DNA from: Ralstonia sp. 25mfcol4.1
GTDB lineage: Bacteria; Pseudomonadota; Gammaproteobacteria; Burkholderiales; Burkholderiaceae
NCBI RefSeq assembly: GCF_900104095.1
Contig: NZ_FNJO01000001.1
Span: forward strand, 186,001 to 250,000
Direction of reading: 5' to 3'
DNA length: 64,000 nt
The notes below the pieces were generated by a model, which saw nothing but the letters and a program-made list of their open reading frames with translations, had not been told where the DNA came from and did not search any database. Position numbers and translations under genes: made by a program. This document shows positions 19,085 through 28,555 of the stretch, piece after piece (the stretch's first letter is position 1; each line of letters starts with the position of its first letter).

Positions 19085-20470
19085 ATGAGCAGCGCGCTGC
19101 AGGATCTTCGTCGCATCGTTCACCTTGCCGCCCCGGTACTGGTCGGGCAACTGGCCGTAATCGCCTTCGGCGTCACGGACACCATCATGGCTGGCCGGGC
19201 CTCTGCCGCCGATCTGGCAGCGGTCGGGCTGGGCGGCTCGATCTACGTCACCGTCTATATCAGCCTGATGGGTGTGCTCCAGGCGCTTGCGCCGATCGCC
19301 GGCCAACTGTACGGCGCCGGGCGCACCGCCGAGATTGGCGTCGAAGTCCGGCAGGCCGCGTGGCTGGGCCTGGCGCTGGCCATTCCCGGGATGCTGCTGT
19401 TGCTGTTCCCCGGTCCACTGCTGACTTTCGCCCAGGCGCCGCCTGAGCTGGTGGACAAGGCGTCGCGCTACCTGCATATCGTGGCGTTCGGCCTGCCCGC
19501 GGGGCTGGCGTTCCGCATTTACATGGCGCTGAACAATGCGCTGTCGCGGCCGATCATGGTCACCGTGCTGCAGATCGCCGGCCTGATGCTCAAGGTGCCG
19601 CTCAATGCCTGGTTCATCCACGGCGGTTTTGGCGTTCCGGCGATGGGCGGCCCTGGGTGCGCGCTGGCGTCCACGCTGATCACCTGGACGTGGTGCCTGT
19701 CAGGGCTGGCCATCCTGCGGCTCGGGGCGGCCTACCAGCCGCTGGCGATCTTTGCGCGCTGGGAATGGCCCCGTTGGGATCGCATCCGCCCGCTGCTGCG
19801 GCTCGGCGTGCCGATGGGATTGACCTACCTGATCGAGATTACCTCGTTCACGCTAATGTCGATCTTTATTACGCGGCTCGGCACCGAAACGCTGGCCGGT
19901 CATCAGATCATCGCCAACCTGAGCGCGGTGGCGTACATGATGCCGCTGTCGCTGTCGATTGCCACGTCCACGCTGGTGGCGCAGGCCATTGGCGCCCGCG
20001 ACATGCGCGGCGCACGACGCATCGGCTGGCGCGGCATCCGTTTTGGCGCCAGCCTGGCACTGGCCACGGGCGCGTTGCTGTGGCTATTTCGCGAGCCGCT
20101 GCTCCATGCCTACGCCAAGGACCCGGCCGTAGTCGCCAAGGCCCTGCCGCTGATGCTCTTCGTGGCTTTCTACCAGGCTTTCGACGCCATCCAGGTGATG
20201 AGTGCGTTCATCCTCCGCGCATACAAGATCGCATTGATTCCAACGCTGATCTACGCGGGCTCGCTATGGGGTGTGGGGCTCGGTGGCGGCTACGTGCTGG
20301 GTTTCGGCCTGATCGACGCCATGCCGGCCTTCACCCGCGGCGCAGCCGGATTCTGGATGGCCAACAGCATCAGCCTGGCCATCGCCGGAACGCTTCTGGT
20401 GCGGTACTTCAGGCAGGTGAGCCGGGTAAAGGCGGCGGATTCGCACGCGGAGCCGGTCAAGGCGCTGTGA
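19085..20470 (+). CDS. MATE family efflux transporter (NorM-like)
   Basis: A 461-residue inner-membrane antiporter with about 12 hydrophobic segments in two similar halves. It exports cationic compounds using Na+ or H+. Recognisable features are the N-terminal LAAPVLVGQLAVIAFGVTDT, the GMLLLLFPGPLL segment and a second-half LRLGVPMGLTYLIE. It lies 83 bp after the glycosyltransferase on the same strand and may share its message; a terminator follows. Confidence 0.92.
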   Translation: MSSALQDLRRIVHLAAPVLVGQLAVIAFGVTDTIMAGRASAADLAAVGLGGSIYVTVYISLMGVLQALAPIAGQLYGAGRTAEIGVEVRQAAWLGLALAIPGMLLLLFPGPLLTFAQAPPELVDKASRYLHIVAFGLPAGLAFRIYMALNNALSRPIMVTVLQIAGLMLKVPLNAWFIHGGFGVPAMGGPGCALASTLITWTWCLSGLAILRLGAAYQPLAIFARWEWPRWDRIRPLLRLGVPMGLTYLIEITSFTLMSIFITRLGTETLAGHQIIANLSAVAYMMPLSLSIATSTLVAQAIGARDMRGARRIGWRGIRFGASLALATGALLWLFREPLLHAYAKDPAVVAKALPLMLFVAFYQAFDAIQVMSAFILRAYKIALIPTLIYAGSLWGVGLGGGYVLGFGLIDAMPAFTRGAAGFWMANSISLAIAGTLLVRYFRQVSRVKAADSHAEPVKAL

Positions 20471-20500
20471 TCGTCCTGCCTCTCCGGATCTGACTACCAG

Positions 20501-20530
20501 GAAGGCCTGCCCTGTGCAGGCTTTCTTTTT
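20501..20530 (+). terminator. Terminator after the MATE gene
   Basis: AAGGCCTGC and GTGCAGGCTTT pair around a short loop followed by CTTTTT. The stem core (GCCTGC/GCAGGC) is the same as in the three hairpins of the adjacent repeat array. Confidence 0.8.
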
Positions 20531-20590
20531 GGCTGCGTGAAGCTCGTGGAGACGAAAAGAAAAGCCTGCTTGCGCAGGCTTTTTTAACAT

Positions 20591-20696
20591 TGACGGAGCG
20601 GACGGAGCTCGCCTACATCCCGCAGGCCGCGGATTCGCTTGTAAGCGAATCCCTTCTCGCCCCGCCGGGAGCTGCGCAGGCAGCTCCCTCCGCTCC
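20591..20696 (-). repeat. tRNA-Asp-like element, copy A
   Basis: Read on the minus strand it starts GGAGCGG and ends CCGCTCC, the 7-bp acceptor stem of tRNA-Asp, but the terminal CCA is changed to TCA and one base of the shared 3' segment has changed. The interior has no tRNA arms. Instead there is a perfect 9-bp hairpin GGGAGCTGC/GCAGCTCCC, and the second stem GGATTCGCTT/AAGCGAATCC is kept with one loop change. Probably a decayed copy of B. Confidence 0.8.
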
Positions 20697-20741
20697 TCAT
20701 GGACGAAAAAAAAAGCCTGCTTGCGCAGGCTTTTTTAAAAT

Positions 20742-20847
20742 TGGCGGAGCGGACGGGGCTCGCCTACATCCCGCAGGCCGCGGATTCGCTTGCAAGCGAA
20801 TCCCTTCTCGCCCCGCCGAGAGCTGCGCAGGCAGCTCCCTCCGCTCC
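20742..20847 (-). repeat. tRNA-Asp-like element, copy B
   Basis: On the minus strand this 106-nt element has the exact tRNA-Asp 5' end GGAGCGG and the exact 3' 21 nt through discriminator G and CCA. The middle is replaced by a 7-bp hairpin (GAGCTGC/GCAGCTC), a perfect palindrome built on GGATTCGC/GCGAATCC and a small GCCT/AGGC hairpin, with GCGGGGC able to pair with GCCCCG of the shared 3' end. No anticodon arm is present, so it is not a functional tRNA. Confidence 0.85.
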
Positions 20848-20856
20848 TCATGGACG

Positions 20857-20886
20857 AAAAAAAAGCCTGCTTGCGCAGGCTTTTTT
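20857..20886 (-). terminator. Terminator of the distal tRNA operon (third array hairpin)
   Basis: AAAAAAAAGCCTGC and GCAGGCTTTTTT form a symmetric hairpin with A and T tails, 6 bp after the tRNA-Asp CCA. It would work in both directions. Confidence 0.85.
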
Positions 20887-20891
20887 AAAAT

Positions 20892-20968
20892 TGGCGGAGC
20901 GGACGGGGCTCGAACCCGCGACCCCCGGCGTGACAGGCCGGTATTCTAACCAACTGAACTACCGCTCC
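20892..20968 (-). tRNA. tRNA-Asp (GTC), distal operon
   Basis: A 77-nt cloverleaf with 5' GGAGCGGTAGTTCAG, anticodon loop CTGTCAC giving anticodon GTC, T-loop TTCGAGC and encoded CCA. It is identical to the copy at 21461-21537. Confidence 0.98.
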
Positions 20969-21030
20969 GTTTTCTGCTGTTACCCGGGAATCCCGGCTAA
21001 CCGCTAGGCGTTTGATTACGCCCGGCTGTT

Positions 21031-21106
21031 TGGCGTCCCCTAGGGGATTCGAACCCCTGTACTCACCGTGAAAGGGTGATGTCCTAGGCCTCTAGACGAA
21101 GGGGAC
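21031..21106 (-). tRNA. tRNA-Glu (TTC), distal operon
   Basis: A 76-nt cloverleaf starting GTCCCCTTCGTCTAGAGG with anticodon TTC in loop CTTTCAC and encoded CCA. It is identical to the copy at 21607-21682. Confidence 0.98.
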
Positions 21107-21216
21107 AGAAATCTGTTGCAAGCAACGTCTTCCGTCGTTTGCTGCGAAGTCCGGCATTCTACCAGAATTTTCGCAACTTGAAGCAACTTTTTACTGCATC
21201 AGTGGCTTCGAATTCT

Positions 21217-21292
<76 letters not shown>

Positions 21293-21339
21293 GAATACTT
21301 CCGGTACTGCTTATAATCGCAGCGACTTGCGAGACCGCG

Positions 21340-21368
21340 ATTATATTTTGATTTTTCGAAGCTGACAA
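21340..21368 (-). promoter_or_regulatory. Promoter of the distal tRNA operon
   Basis: On the minus strand TTGTCA (21363-21368) and TATAAT (21340-21345) are separated by 17 bp, a near-perfect sigma-70 promoter about 45 bp before tRNA-Ala. Confidence 0.88.
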
Positions 21369-21421
21369 CATTCGCTTCGGGTAAATCGAAAAGTGATTAT
21401 CAGATAATCACCTCTCACCCA

Positions 21422-21453
21422 AATAAAAACCCGCTTGGTTTCACCCAAGCGGG
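21422..21453 (-). terminator. Terminator of the proximal tRNA operon
   Basis: CCCGCTTGG and CCAAGCGGG pair around GTGAAA and are followed by TTTTTATTT on the minus strand, 8 bp after tRNA-Asp. Confidence 0.92.
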
Positions 21454-21460
21454 CTCAGTC

Positions 21461-21537
21461 TGGCGGAGCGGACGGGGCTCGAACCCGCGACCCCCGGCGT
21501 GACAGGCCGGTATTCTAACCAACTGAACTACCGCTCC
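21461..21537 (-). tRNA. tRNA-Asp (GTC), proximal operon
   Basis: A 77-nt cloverleaf with anticodon GTC and encoded CCA, identical in sequence to the distal copy. Spacers around it differ from the distal operon. Confidence 0.98.
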
Positions 21538-21606
21538 GTTTTTTGCGGTTGCCACCCGAAGCTTCGCTCCGGACAGCCAACTGGACGCATGGTTACGTCC
21601 AACATC

Positions 21607-21682
21607 TGGCGTCCCCTAGGGGATTCGAACCCCTGTACTCACCGTGAAAGGGTGATGTCCTAGGCCTCTAGACGAAGGGGAC
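21607..21682 (-). tRNA. tRNA-Glu (TTC), proximal operon
   Basis: A 76-nt cloverleaf with anticodon TTC and encoded CCA, identical to the distal copy. Only 8 nt separate it from the upstream tRNA-Ala, against 110 nt in the distal operon. Confidence 0.98.
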
Positions 21683-21690
21683 AGAAACTT

Positions 21691-21766
<76 letters not shown>

Positions 21767-21826
21767 ATAGTTACTGCCATTTACTACTGCTTGCCGCCAG
21801 ATTTACTGCTTTCCGGCGAAGCGGCG

Positions 21827-21854
21827 ATTATAAATCAATCACCATCTTTTGCAA
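21827..21854 (-). promoter_or_regulatory. Promoter of the proximal tRNA operon
   Basis: TTGCAA (21849-21854) and TATAAT (21827-21832) on the minus strand are separated by 16 bp, about 60 bp before tRNA-Ala and downstream of gltX. Confidence 0.85.
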
Positions 21855-21972
21855 GTCCCTTTTTCCGGCTTTTCAACCGGGCTGCTTGACTTGCGTCGTG
21901 CAGCAGGGAGAACGAGATTATGCTGAAGTCTCGGCCTGAGCGCAAGCCCCGCCGAGACATTTCTGCACATTT

Positions 21973-23370
21973 TTATGCGGCGCCCAGGCGACGCAGCACC
22001 GTATCGCGACCGAACAGCTCCAGCACGGCGTCGATGCTCGGCGTTTGCAGCTGCCCTGCCACCAGCAGGCGCACCGGCATGGCCAACTTGGGCATCTTCA
22101 GCCCGAACTCGGCCAGCACGGCCTTGAACGTGGCGTTGATGGCTTCGCGCTTCCACTCGGGCAATGCGCCCAGCTGCGTGGCCAGCGCCTGCAGCGCCGG
22201 CCGGATCTCGTCGGTCAGGTGCTCCGCCTTCAGCGCCGCGTCGGCCTGCGGCTCACCGCGATAGAACAGCATCGCGGTCTGCGCCACTTCCTTCAGCGTG
22301 TTTGCACGGTCCTTGACCAGCGCGACCACGCCAACCAGGTCCACGCCTTCCACCGTACCGCCCAGCGCCTCGATGAACGGACGCGTCAGGTCGGCCAGCC
22401 GCGCATTGTCGCCAGTCTTGATGTAGTGGTTGTTCAGCCAGGCCAGCTTTTCCGGGTTGTACTGCGCCGGCGACTTGCCCAGGTGATCCAGGTCGAACCA
22501 TTCCACGAACTGTTCGCGCGTGAAGATCTCGGCGTCGCCGTGCGACCAGCCCAGCCGCGCCAGGTAGTTCAGCACGGCCTCGGGCAGGTAGCCCTCGTCG
22601 CGGTAGCCGGTGACGGGCATCGCGCCGTGACGCTTGCTCATCTTCTCGCCCTGCTCGTTCAGCACGGTCGGCAGGTGGGCGTACACCGGCTCTTGACCAC
22701 CCAGCGCGCGGATGATGTTGATCTGGCGCGGCGTGTTGTTGACGTGGTCGTCGCCACGGATCACGTGCGTGATCTTCATGTCGAGGTCGTCGATCACCAC
22801 GCAGAAGTTGTACGTCGGCGTGCCGTCGGGGCGGGCGATCACCAGGTCATCGAGCTCTTCGTTCGAGATCTCGATGCGACCCTTCACGGCGTCGTCCCAC
22901 ACCACGCTGCCGCCTAGCGGATTCTTGAATCGCACCACGGGCTGCACGCCGGCCGGCGGCTCGGGCAGTACCTTGCCCGGCTCCGGGCGCCAGAAACCGT
23001 TGTAGCGCGGCTTTTCGCCGGCCGCGCGCTGGGCTTCGCGCAGCGCGTCCAGTTCCTCGGTGCTCATGTAGCAGTGGTAGGCCATGCCGTTGTCCAGCAT
23101 CTCGCGCACAACCTGGCGATACCGGTCCATGCGCTGCATCTGGTAGAACGGGCCCTCGTCGATATCGAGGTCCAGCCAGGCCATGCTTTCCAGGATCACA
23201 TCCACCGCTTCCTCGGAAGACCGCTCGACGTCGGTATCCTCGATGCGCAGGATGAAGTCGCCCTTCATGCGGCGGGCAAATGCCCACGGATAGAGCGCGG
23301 AGCGGATGTTGCCTAGGTGGATGAAGCCGGTCGGGCTCGGCGCGAAGCGGGTGCGGACGCGTTGTGTCAT
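21973..23370 (-). CDS. gltX: Glutamate--tRNA ligase
   Basis: A class I aminoacyl-tRNA synthetase of 465 residues that charges tRNA-Glu. The N-terminus [15 protein letters not shown] leads into HLGN (18-21, the HIGH-type signature), followed by RIEDTD and the KMSKR loop (about 242). The start at 23370 is set by this conserved N-terminus; a longer frame to 23823 is not plausible. It sits immediately upstream of two tRNA-Glu genes on the same strand, though those have their own promoters. Confidence 0.98.
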   Translation of the reverse strand: MTQRVRTRFAPSPTGFIHLGNIRSALYPWAFARRMKGDFILRIEDTDVERSSEEAVDVILESMAWLDLDIDEGPFYQMQRMDRYRQVVREMLDNGMAYHCYMSTEELDALREAQRAAGEKPRYNGFWRPEPGKVLPEPPAGVQPVVRFKNPLGGSVVWDDAVKGRIEISNEELDDLVIARPDGTPTYNFCVVIDDLDMKITHVIRGDDHVNNTPRQINIIRALGGQEPVYAHLPTVLNEQGEKMSKRHGAMPVTGYRDEGYLPEAVLNYLARLGWSHGDAEIFTREQFVEWFDLDHLGKSPAQYNPEKLAWLNNHYIKTGDNARLADLTRPFIEALGGTVEGVDLVGVVALVKDRANTLKEVAQTAMLFYRGEPQADAALKAEHLTDEIRPALQALATQLGALPEWKREAINATFKAVLAEFGLKMPKLAMPVRLLVAGQLQTPSIDAVLELFGRDTVLRRLGAA

Positions 23371-23584
23371 GGTCGGGGAGAAACAAAAAAGCCCACGCAC
23401 GGATGCGCGCAGGCCGGATTTCGCTGAACTTCTGAACGCTGCATTATACGCCCTGCCCGATTCCGGACTGGCTGCGGAATCATTTATGCTTGCCACCGGT
23501 CTGAATCCAGGCCGCGCACATCCGGTGACGCGATGCGCGCCTGCCGATGCCCGGCACATCACTTCCGCATTAGTTTCCACCTCG

Positions 23585-24553
23585 ATGCAACGACGACATT
23601 TCCTTGGCGCCGCGGCGGCCATGCTGCTGGCAGGCTGCGCGTTCGGCCCGAAGCCGACCACCCCGGCCTCCACCCCAACTACGCCCACTACGCCCACCAC
23701 GGCCGCCGTGCCGCCCGTCGCCACGCCGCCGCGGCCCATCCGGATAGGCCTGGCCCTGGGTGGCGGCGCCGCACGCGGCTTCGCCCACATCGGCGTCATC
23801 AAGGCGCTGGAAGCCCAGGGCATTCATGCCGATATCGTCACGGGCACCAGCGCGGGTTCGGTGGTGGCGGCGCTCTATGCCACCGGCATGGACGGCTTTC
23901 AGCTCAACAAGCTGGCGCTGACGATGGACGAAGCGGCCATCGCCGACTGGGCCCTGCCCTTCGGCACAAGGTTTGGCGGCTGGCTCAAGGGCGAGGCGCT
24001 GCAGAACTATGTCAACCGACTGGTCAAGAACCGGCCCATCGAGGCCATGAAGCTGCCGCTGGGCATCGTTGCCACCGACCTGAAGACCGGCGAGCGCATC
24101 GTATTCCGGCGCGGCAATACGGGCCAGGCCGTACGTGCGTCCAGCAGCGTGCCGGGTGTGTTCCAGCCGGTGTCGATCGCCGGCCACGATTACGTCGATG
24201 GCGGCCTGGTCGAACCCGTGCCGGTGGACGCGGCGCGCGAGATGGGTGCCGACTTCGTGATCGCCGTGAATATCTCCGCCGATCCGTCCAGCCAGAAGAA
24301 CAACGGCCAGAGCGGCGTGCTGCTGCAGACCACCGCGATCATGGGCCAGTCGATCAACCGCATGGCGCTGTCGCGGGCCGACATCGTCATCCGCCCCGAC
24401 CTGCCCGACATGGGCGGCAGCGACTTTGCCTCGCGCAACCGGGCCATCCTGGCCGGCGAGCAGGCCACGTCGGCGGTGATCGGCGCGCTGCGTGAGAAGC
24501 TGGCGGCGGCGCGGCTGCGTCCCGCGCAGGCGGGCACGATTGCAATCCAATAG
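23585..24553 (+). CDS. Patatin-like phospholipase, lipoprotein (RssA-like)
   Basis: A 322-residue serine lipid acyl hydrolase. The N-terminus [18 protein letters not shown] has a lipobox ending at C18, so it is probably a lipidated envelope protein, followed by a Pro/Thr-rich linker (about 22-50). Catalytic features are the oxyanion motif GGGAARG (59-65), GTSAG (87-91, nucleophile S89) and the catalytic DGG (about 205). The start is chosen for the signal peptide. It is divergent from gltX; substrate unknown. Confidence 0.9.
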   Translation: MQRRHFLGAAAAMLLAGCAFGPKPTTPASTPTTPTTPTTAAVPPVATPPRPIRIGLALGGGAARGFAHIGVIKALEAQGIHADIVTGTSAGSVVAALYATGMDGFQLNKLALTMDEAAIADWALPFGTRFGGWLKGEALQNYVNRLVKNRPIEAMKLPLGIVATDLKTGERIVFRRGNTGQAVRASSSVPGVFQPVSIAGHDYVDGGLVEPVPVDAAREMGADFVIAVNISADPSSQKNNGQSGVLLQTTAIMGQSINRMALSRADIVIRPDLPDMGGSDFASRNRAILAGEQATSAVIGALREKLAAARLRPAQAGTIAIQ

Positions 24554-24700
24554 GACGGCGGCAGGACGGTTGCCGTCCGTCGGTTGTCACATGTCCTGTC
24601 ACATGGATCGCCGCGCCTGACAGAAATCGTCACCGACGATGACAGAGGATGTCACCCTTTGGTGGGGTATTTGTCTTAAGACATGGCGGTAACAGGCAAC

Positions 24701-24726
24701 AAAAAAGGACTGCCGAGGCAGTCCTT
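24701..24726 (-). terminator. Terminator after the NlpC/P60 gene
   Basis: AAGGACTGCC and GGCAGTCCTT pair with a short loop, followed by six T on the minus strand, about 22 bp past the stop. Confidence 0.9.
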
Positions 24727-24747
24727 ATGGCTTGCGCGTACGATGCG

Positions 24748-25422
24748 TCAGCCACCGAACATCGTACGGCCCTGGGCATTGGGGTCGAAACGCTTGAGCG
24801 TCTCGATCATGCTGCCCGTGTTTTCGACCGAACCACGGGCCGAATCGTCGATGCGGCGGGCGCCGTTGTAGCGCGTGACCCAGTATGACGCACGCATGTC
24901 GTCAACGCGGATCTTGCTGCCGGTGGACGGCGCGTGCACGAACTTGTTGTCGCCGATGTAGATGCCAACGTGCGAGAACGTGTGGCGCATCGTATTGAAG
25001 AACACGAGATCGCCCGGACGCAGCTCGTTGACCGCCACGGTGGTGCCCACCTGGCTCATTTCGACGGAACGGCGCGGCAGCATGAAGCCGAAGGTGTCGT
25101 TGAACACGTAGCGGACAAAGCCGCTGCAGTCCAGACCCGATTCGGGGCTGTTACCGCCGAAGCGATAACGCACGCCAATCAGGCCCAACGCGTTCATGAC
25201 CAGGTCGCCAGCCTTGCTGGCGACGTTGCTGGTGGAGTTCATCACCGACGACAGCAAGCCACGCTTGCCTTCCGGATGCGCATCCGCGTCAACGCGGGCT
25301 TCGATCCGGGCGTCGGGGTCCTTGAACACCGTATCCGCCAGCACTCCATTCGACACAGTCGCACCGCAGGCAATGGCAATTCCGATAGCGGCGCGCGCAA
25401 GGGAATGAAGTACCGTTTGCAT
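24748..25422 (-). CDS. NlpC/P60 family cell-wall hydrolase
   Basis: A 224-residue secreted peptidoglycan peptidase. A Sec signal peptide (about 1-29, ending VLA) is followed by a 50-residue linker and a C40 domain with DCSGF (catalytic C99), SHVGIYIG (H151) and KFVHAPSTG (H163). Such enzymes cleave stem peptides between D-glutamate and the diamino acid. The ATG at 25422 follows an AGGAGA ribosome site. It has its own promoter about 185 bp upstream, giving a long untranslated leader. Confidence 0.92.
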   Translation of the reverse strand: MQTVLHSLARAAIGIAIACGATVSNGVLADTVFKDPDARIEARVDADAHPEGKRGLLSSVMNSTSNVASKAGDLVMNALGLIGVRYRFGGNSPESGLDCSGFVRYVFNDTFGFMLPRRSVEMSQVGTTVAVNELRPGDLVFFNTMRHTFSHVGIYIGDNKFVHAPSTGSKIRVDDMRASYWVTRYNGARRIDDSARGSVENTGSMIETLKRFDPNAQGRTMFGG

Positions 25423-25606
25423 TGGTTCTCCTGATGATCGGATAAATCTGACCGGCAAATCAGACAAAGCCGGACAGCGTGAAAACATCAGGGCGGAACG
25501 TACGCAAGAAGTACGCCAGCGCGACTGCACCTGCCGCGTGCAACATCGACCTTCCCCAAGGCCTGCATGCGGCGGACGAACCACCCCCGACAAAACTTAT
25601 CGCGGG

Positions 25607-25636
25607 ATAGTAAAGTACGCACCCTTGACGTGTCAA
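25607..25636 (-). promoter_or_regulatory. Probable promoter of the NlpC/P60 gene
   Basis: TTGACA (25631-25636) and TACTAT (25607-25612) on the minus strand are spaced 18 bp. The rest of the 347-bp gap (25423-25769) holds an inverted repeat CGGAATC/GATTCCG near 25708-25729, possibly ending yejF transcripts, and no gene. Confidence 0.65.
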
Positions 25637-25769
25637 AGATGGTTACAACTTTCCCGCAAAGCGCCGCCAAATCAAGGAATTAGCGCGAAAAACGTATTCT
25701 GTTTCTCGGAATCGCTATAAGGATTCCGTGTTACTTCGGCGTGACAAGGCGTGCTGCGATGCACATCAT

Positions 25770-27440
25770 TCAGGCCGCACCCAACTGCGCCGCGGCCATC
25801 AGCTTTCTTGTATACGGATGCTGCGGCGCGCCGAGTACGGTTTCCGTCTCGCCTGATTCCACCACTTCACCGTTTTTCATGACGATGACTCGGTGCGCCA
25901 TCGCACGAATCACGGCCAGATCGTGGCTGATGAACAGATAGCTGAGGTTGTACTTATGTTGCAGCTGTGACAGCAGCGCCAGCACCTGCTGCTGGATCGA
26001 CACATCAAGTGCAGAAGTCGGCTCATCCAGCACGAGCACCTGCGGCTTCAGGATCAGCACGCGCGCGATGGCAATGCGCTGGCGCTGCCCTCCAGAGAAT
26101 TCGTGCGGATAGCGGCCCAGCGCCGTGCGGTCCAGGCCCACCTCGCGCAGAGCCTCAATCACACGCTCGCGCATGGCTTCCTTCGTCAGGCCGGGCTGAT
26201 GCAGCGCCAGCCCCTCGCCCACGATCTGTTCGATCGTCATGCGCGGAGACAACGAGCCGAACGGGTCCTGGAACACCACCTGCATGCGCTTGCGCAGCGC
26301 GCTGCGTTCTTTCTGCGAGCATGCGTCGAAACTGCGCCCCAGGAACTGGATCGCTCCACTGCTCTTGCGCTGGAGCGCCAGCACGGCGTGCGCCAGCGTG
26401 GTCTTGCCCGACCCCGATTCGCCCACGATGCCCACGGTTTCGCCCTCGCGCAGTTGCAGCGTGACGTCCTTGACCGCCGCAAATGCCTCCTTGCCGAACC
26501 AGCCGGCAATACCGGCCCGCTTCTTGTGATAGTTCACACACAGCGCGTCGGTCTCCAGCAGCACCGGCGCCAGCGGCACCAGCGGCAGCACCTCGCGCCG
26601 GGGCCGGCTGTCGATCAGCTTGCGGGTGTATGGATGATGCGGGTTGGCAAAGACCTCGGCGGTCTCGCCTGTTTCGACCAGCACGCCCTTTTCCATCACG
26701 CCGACCCGCTGCGCGAACGCGCGCACCATGTTCAGGTCGTGCGTGATCAGCATCACCGCCATGCCGAATTCGGCCTGCAGGCTGCGCAGCAGGTCCAGGA
26801 TCTGGGCGCGGATCGTGACGTCGAGCGCCGTGGTCGGCTCGTCGGCCAGCAGCAGCTTGGGGCGACAGGCCAGCGCCATGGCGATCATCGCGCGCTGGCG
26901 CTGCCCGCCGGACAACTGGTGCGGAAAGCTGTTGAAGCGGTTGGCCGCGTCACTGATGCCGGTGCGCTCCAGCAGCGCGATGGCGCGGTCGCGTGCCGCG
27001 CGGCGGTCCAGGCCCTCATGCAGCGCCAGCGTCTCCACGATCTGGTTGCCGATCGTATAGAGCGGGTTCAGTGCGGTCATCGGCTCCTGGAAGATCATCG
27101 CGATCTCGGACCCGCGGATGCCGCGCATCTCGCGATCGGATACCTGCAGCAGGTCCTTGCCCTCGAAGCGGATGGCGCCCTGGTAGCGCGCATCTTCCAC
27201 CAGCCGCAGCATGGCCAGCGCCGTCACGGTCTTGCCGGAGCCGGACTCGCCTACCAGCGCATAGCGTTCGCCTGCACGCAGGTCGAAGCTGACATCGCGC
27301 ACCGCGCGCGTGGCGTGTTCGCCTTCGCCGAAGGTGACGGACAGATGATCCACGCACATCAGCTTGGTGCCGGGCTCCGGGATGTCCACGGGGTCCGGAA
27401 ACACCGGATTCACCGCCATGGCGGGATTCGCGGAGTTCAT
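25770..27440 (-). CDS. yejF: Peptide ABC transporter, duplicated ATP-binding protein YejF
   Basis: A 556-residue protein with two fused ABC ATPase domains that power the YejABEF importer. Each half has a Walker A GESGSGKT (64-71 and about 342-349), a signature (LSGGQRQR in the first, FSGGQRQR in the second) and a Walker B ([12 protein letters not shown] and [12 protein letters not shown]). The start overlaps the yejE stop by ATGA. Last gene of the yejABEF operon. In Escherichia coli this system imports peptides such as microcin C; the natural substrate here is unknown. Confidence 0.96.
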   Translation of the reverse strand: MNSANPAMAVNPVFPDPVDIPEPGTKLMCVDHLSVTFGEGEHATRAVRDVSFDLRAGERYALVGESGSGKTVTALAMLRLVEDARYQGAIRFEGKDLLQVSDREMRGIRGSEIAMIFQEPMTALNPLYTIGNQIVETLALHEGLDRRAARDRAIALLERTGISDAANRFNSFPHQLSGGQRQRAMIAMALACRPKLLLADEPTTALDVTIRAQILDLLRSLQAEFGMAVMLITHDLNMVRAFAQRVGVMEKGVLVETGETAEVFANPHHPYTRKLIDSRPRREVLPLVPLAPVLLETDALCVNYHKKRAGIAGWFGKEAFAAVKDVTLQLREGETVGIVGESGSGKTTLAHAVLALQRKSSGAIQFLGRSFDACSQKERSALRKRMQVVFQDPFGSLSPRMTIEQIVGEGLALHQPGLTKEAMRERVIEALREVGLDRTALGRYPHEFSGGQRQRIAIARVLILKPQVLVLDEPTSALDVSIQQQVLALLSQLQHKYNLSYLFISHDLAVIRAMAHRVIVMKNGEVVESGETETVLGAPQHPYTRKLMAAAQLGAA

Positions 27441-28555
27441 GACGTAGCCTCCGCCGCCGCGCCGCCGGGCGGCATCTTCGGCTCCACCCTGCCGCGCAAG
27501 TGGGCCAGGCCCAGCCGCGTGTCGAATGCATCACGCAGGGCATCGCCCATGAACGTGAGCAGCAGCAACGTCACCACCAGCACCGCAAACGTCGACAGCG
27601 AAATCCACCAGGCGTCCAGGTTGGCCTTGCCCTGCGCCAGCAGTTCGCCCAGGCTCGGGGTGGTCGGCGGCACGCCCAGGCCCAGGAAGTCGAGGCTGGT
27701 CAGCGCCAGGATGGCCGCGCTCATGCGGAATGGCAGGAACGTGATCACCGGCGTCAGGCTGTTCGGCAGGATATGGCGCCACATGATCTGCACGTTCGAC
27801 AGGCCCAGCGCCCGGGCGGCCTTGACGTAGTCGAGCGACCGGTTGCGGTAGAACTCGGCGCGCACGTAGTCGGACAGGCCCATCCAGCCGAACAGCGACA
27901 GCAGGATGATCAGCAGCGCCAGGCTCGGCTCGAAGATCGACGCGAAAATGATCAGCAGGTAAAGCTCGGGCATCGAGCTCCAGATCTCGATGGCACGCTG
28001 CGAAAACAGGTCGAAGCGGCCGCCGAAGAACCCCATCAGCGCCCCGGTGAGCGTACCGATCAGCACGCCAATCACCGTCAGGGCCATGCCGAACAGCACC
28101 GACACCCGGAAACCGTAGAGCAGACGCGCCAGCACGTCGCGGCCGCGGTCGTCGGTACCCAGCCAGTTGTCGGCAGACGGCGGTGCCGGGTTCGGCTCCT
28201 TGGCGAAATAGTTGATCGAATCGTAGGAATAACGATTCGGCGGATAAATGGCGAAGTTACCATTCGACGTGATCCGGTCCCGGATGAACGGGTCCAGGTA
28301 GTCGGCCCGCGTCGGGAAATCGCCGTCGAACGTGGTTTCGGGATACGTCTTGACGATCGGGAAGTAGTACTCGCCCTTGTAGCGCACCAGCAGCGGCCGG
28401 TCGCTCGACAGCAGTTCGGCGCCCATGCTGACGACAAAGACGATCACGAACAGCACCAGGCTCCAGTAGCCCAGCCGGTTGCGGCGAAAACGCTGCCAGG
28501 CGCGCTGGCGCGGCGACAGCGAATGCGGCAGGCCGTTCTTGGCGGCAGCTTTCAT
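27437..28555 (-). CDS. yejE: Peptide ABC transporter permease YejE
   Basis: A 372-residue inner-membrane permease. After one N-terminal membrane helix comes a large periplasmic loop (about 50-150), typical of YejE and containing NWLGTDDRGRDV, then five further helices and the EAA-type cytoplasmic loop (YVKAARALGLSN). It forms the channel with YejB. Four-nucleotide overlaps with both the yejB stop and the yejF start show translational coupling. Confidence 0.96.
   Translation of the reverse strand: MKAAAKNGLPHSLSPRQRAWQRFRRNRLGYWSLVLFVIVFVVSMGAELLSSDRPLLVRYKGEYYFPIVKTYPETTFDGDFPTRADYLDPFIRDRITSNGNFAIYPPNRYSYDSINYFAKEPNPAPPSADNWLGTDDRGRDVLARLLYGFRVSVLFGMALTVIGVLIGTLTGALMGFFGGRFDLFSQRAIEIWSSMPELYLLIIFASIFEPSLALLIILLSLFGWMGLSDYVRAEFYRNRSLDYVKAARALGLSNVQIMWRHILPNSLTPVITFLPFRMSAAILALTSLDFLGLGVPPTTPSLGELLAQGKANLDAWWISLSTFAVLVVTLLLLTFMGDALRDAFDTRLGLAHLRGRVEPKMPPGGAAAEATS

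Larger units (their letters stand above)
20551..20891. repeat. Tandem array: terminator hairpin plus tRNA-Asp-like shell, about 150-bp period
   Basis: The hairpin AAGCCTGCTTGCGCAGGCTT recurs with its G at 20564, 20715 and 20865, that is every 150-151 bp. Between the hairpins lie two 106-nt elements differing at only 4 positions. The third hairpin is the terminator of the genuine tRNA-Asp, which occupies the position where a third element would be. The array separates the MATE gene from the convergent tRNA operon. Confidence 0.9.

Noticed and set aside
20591..20847. The 106-nt elements as functional tRNAs or pseudo-tRNAs with an intron
   Set aside because: They lack D, anticodon and T arms; only the acceptor stem and 3' end match tRNA-Asp, and joining the ends leaves no cloverleaf.
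20551..20891. The tandem repeat as a CRISPR array
   Set aside because: The period is about 150 bp, the whole unit is repeated, there are no unique spacers and no cas genes.
20590..21007. Plus-strand open frames through the tandem array and opposite tRNA-Asp
   Set aside because: They translate terminator hairpins and the complement of tRNA-Asp; such products are a known kind of spurious annotation.
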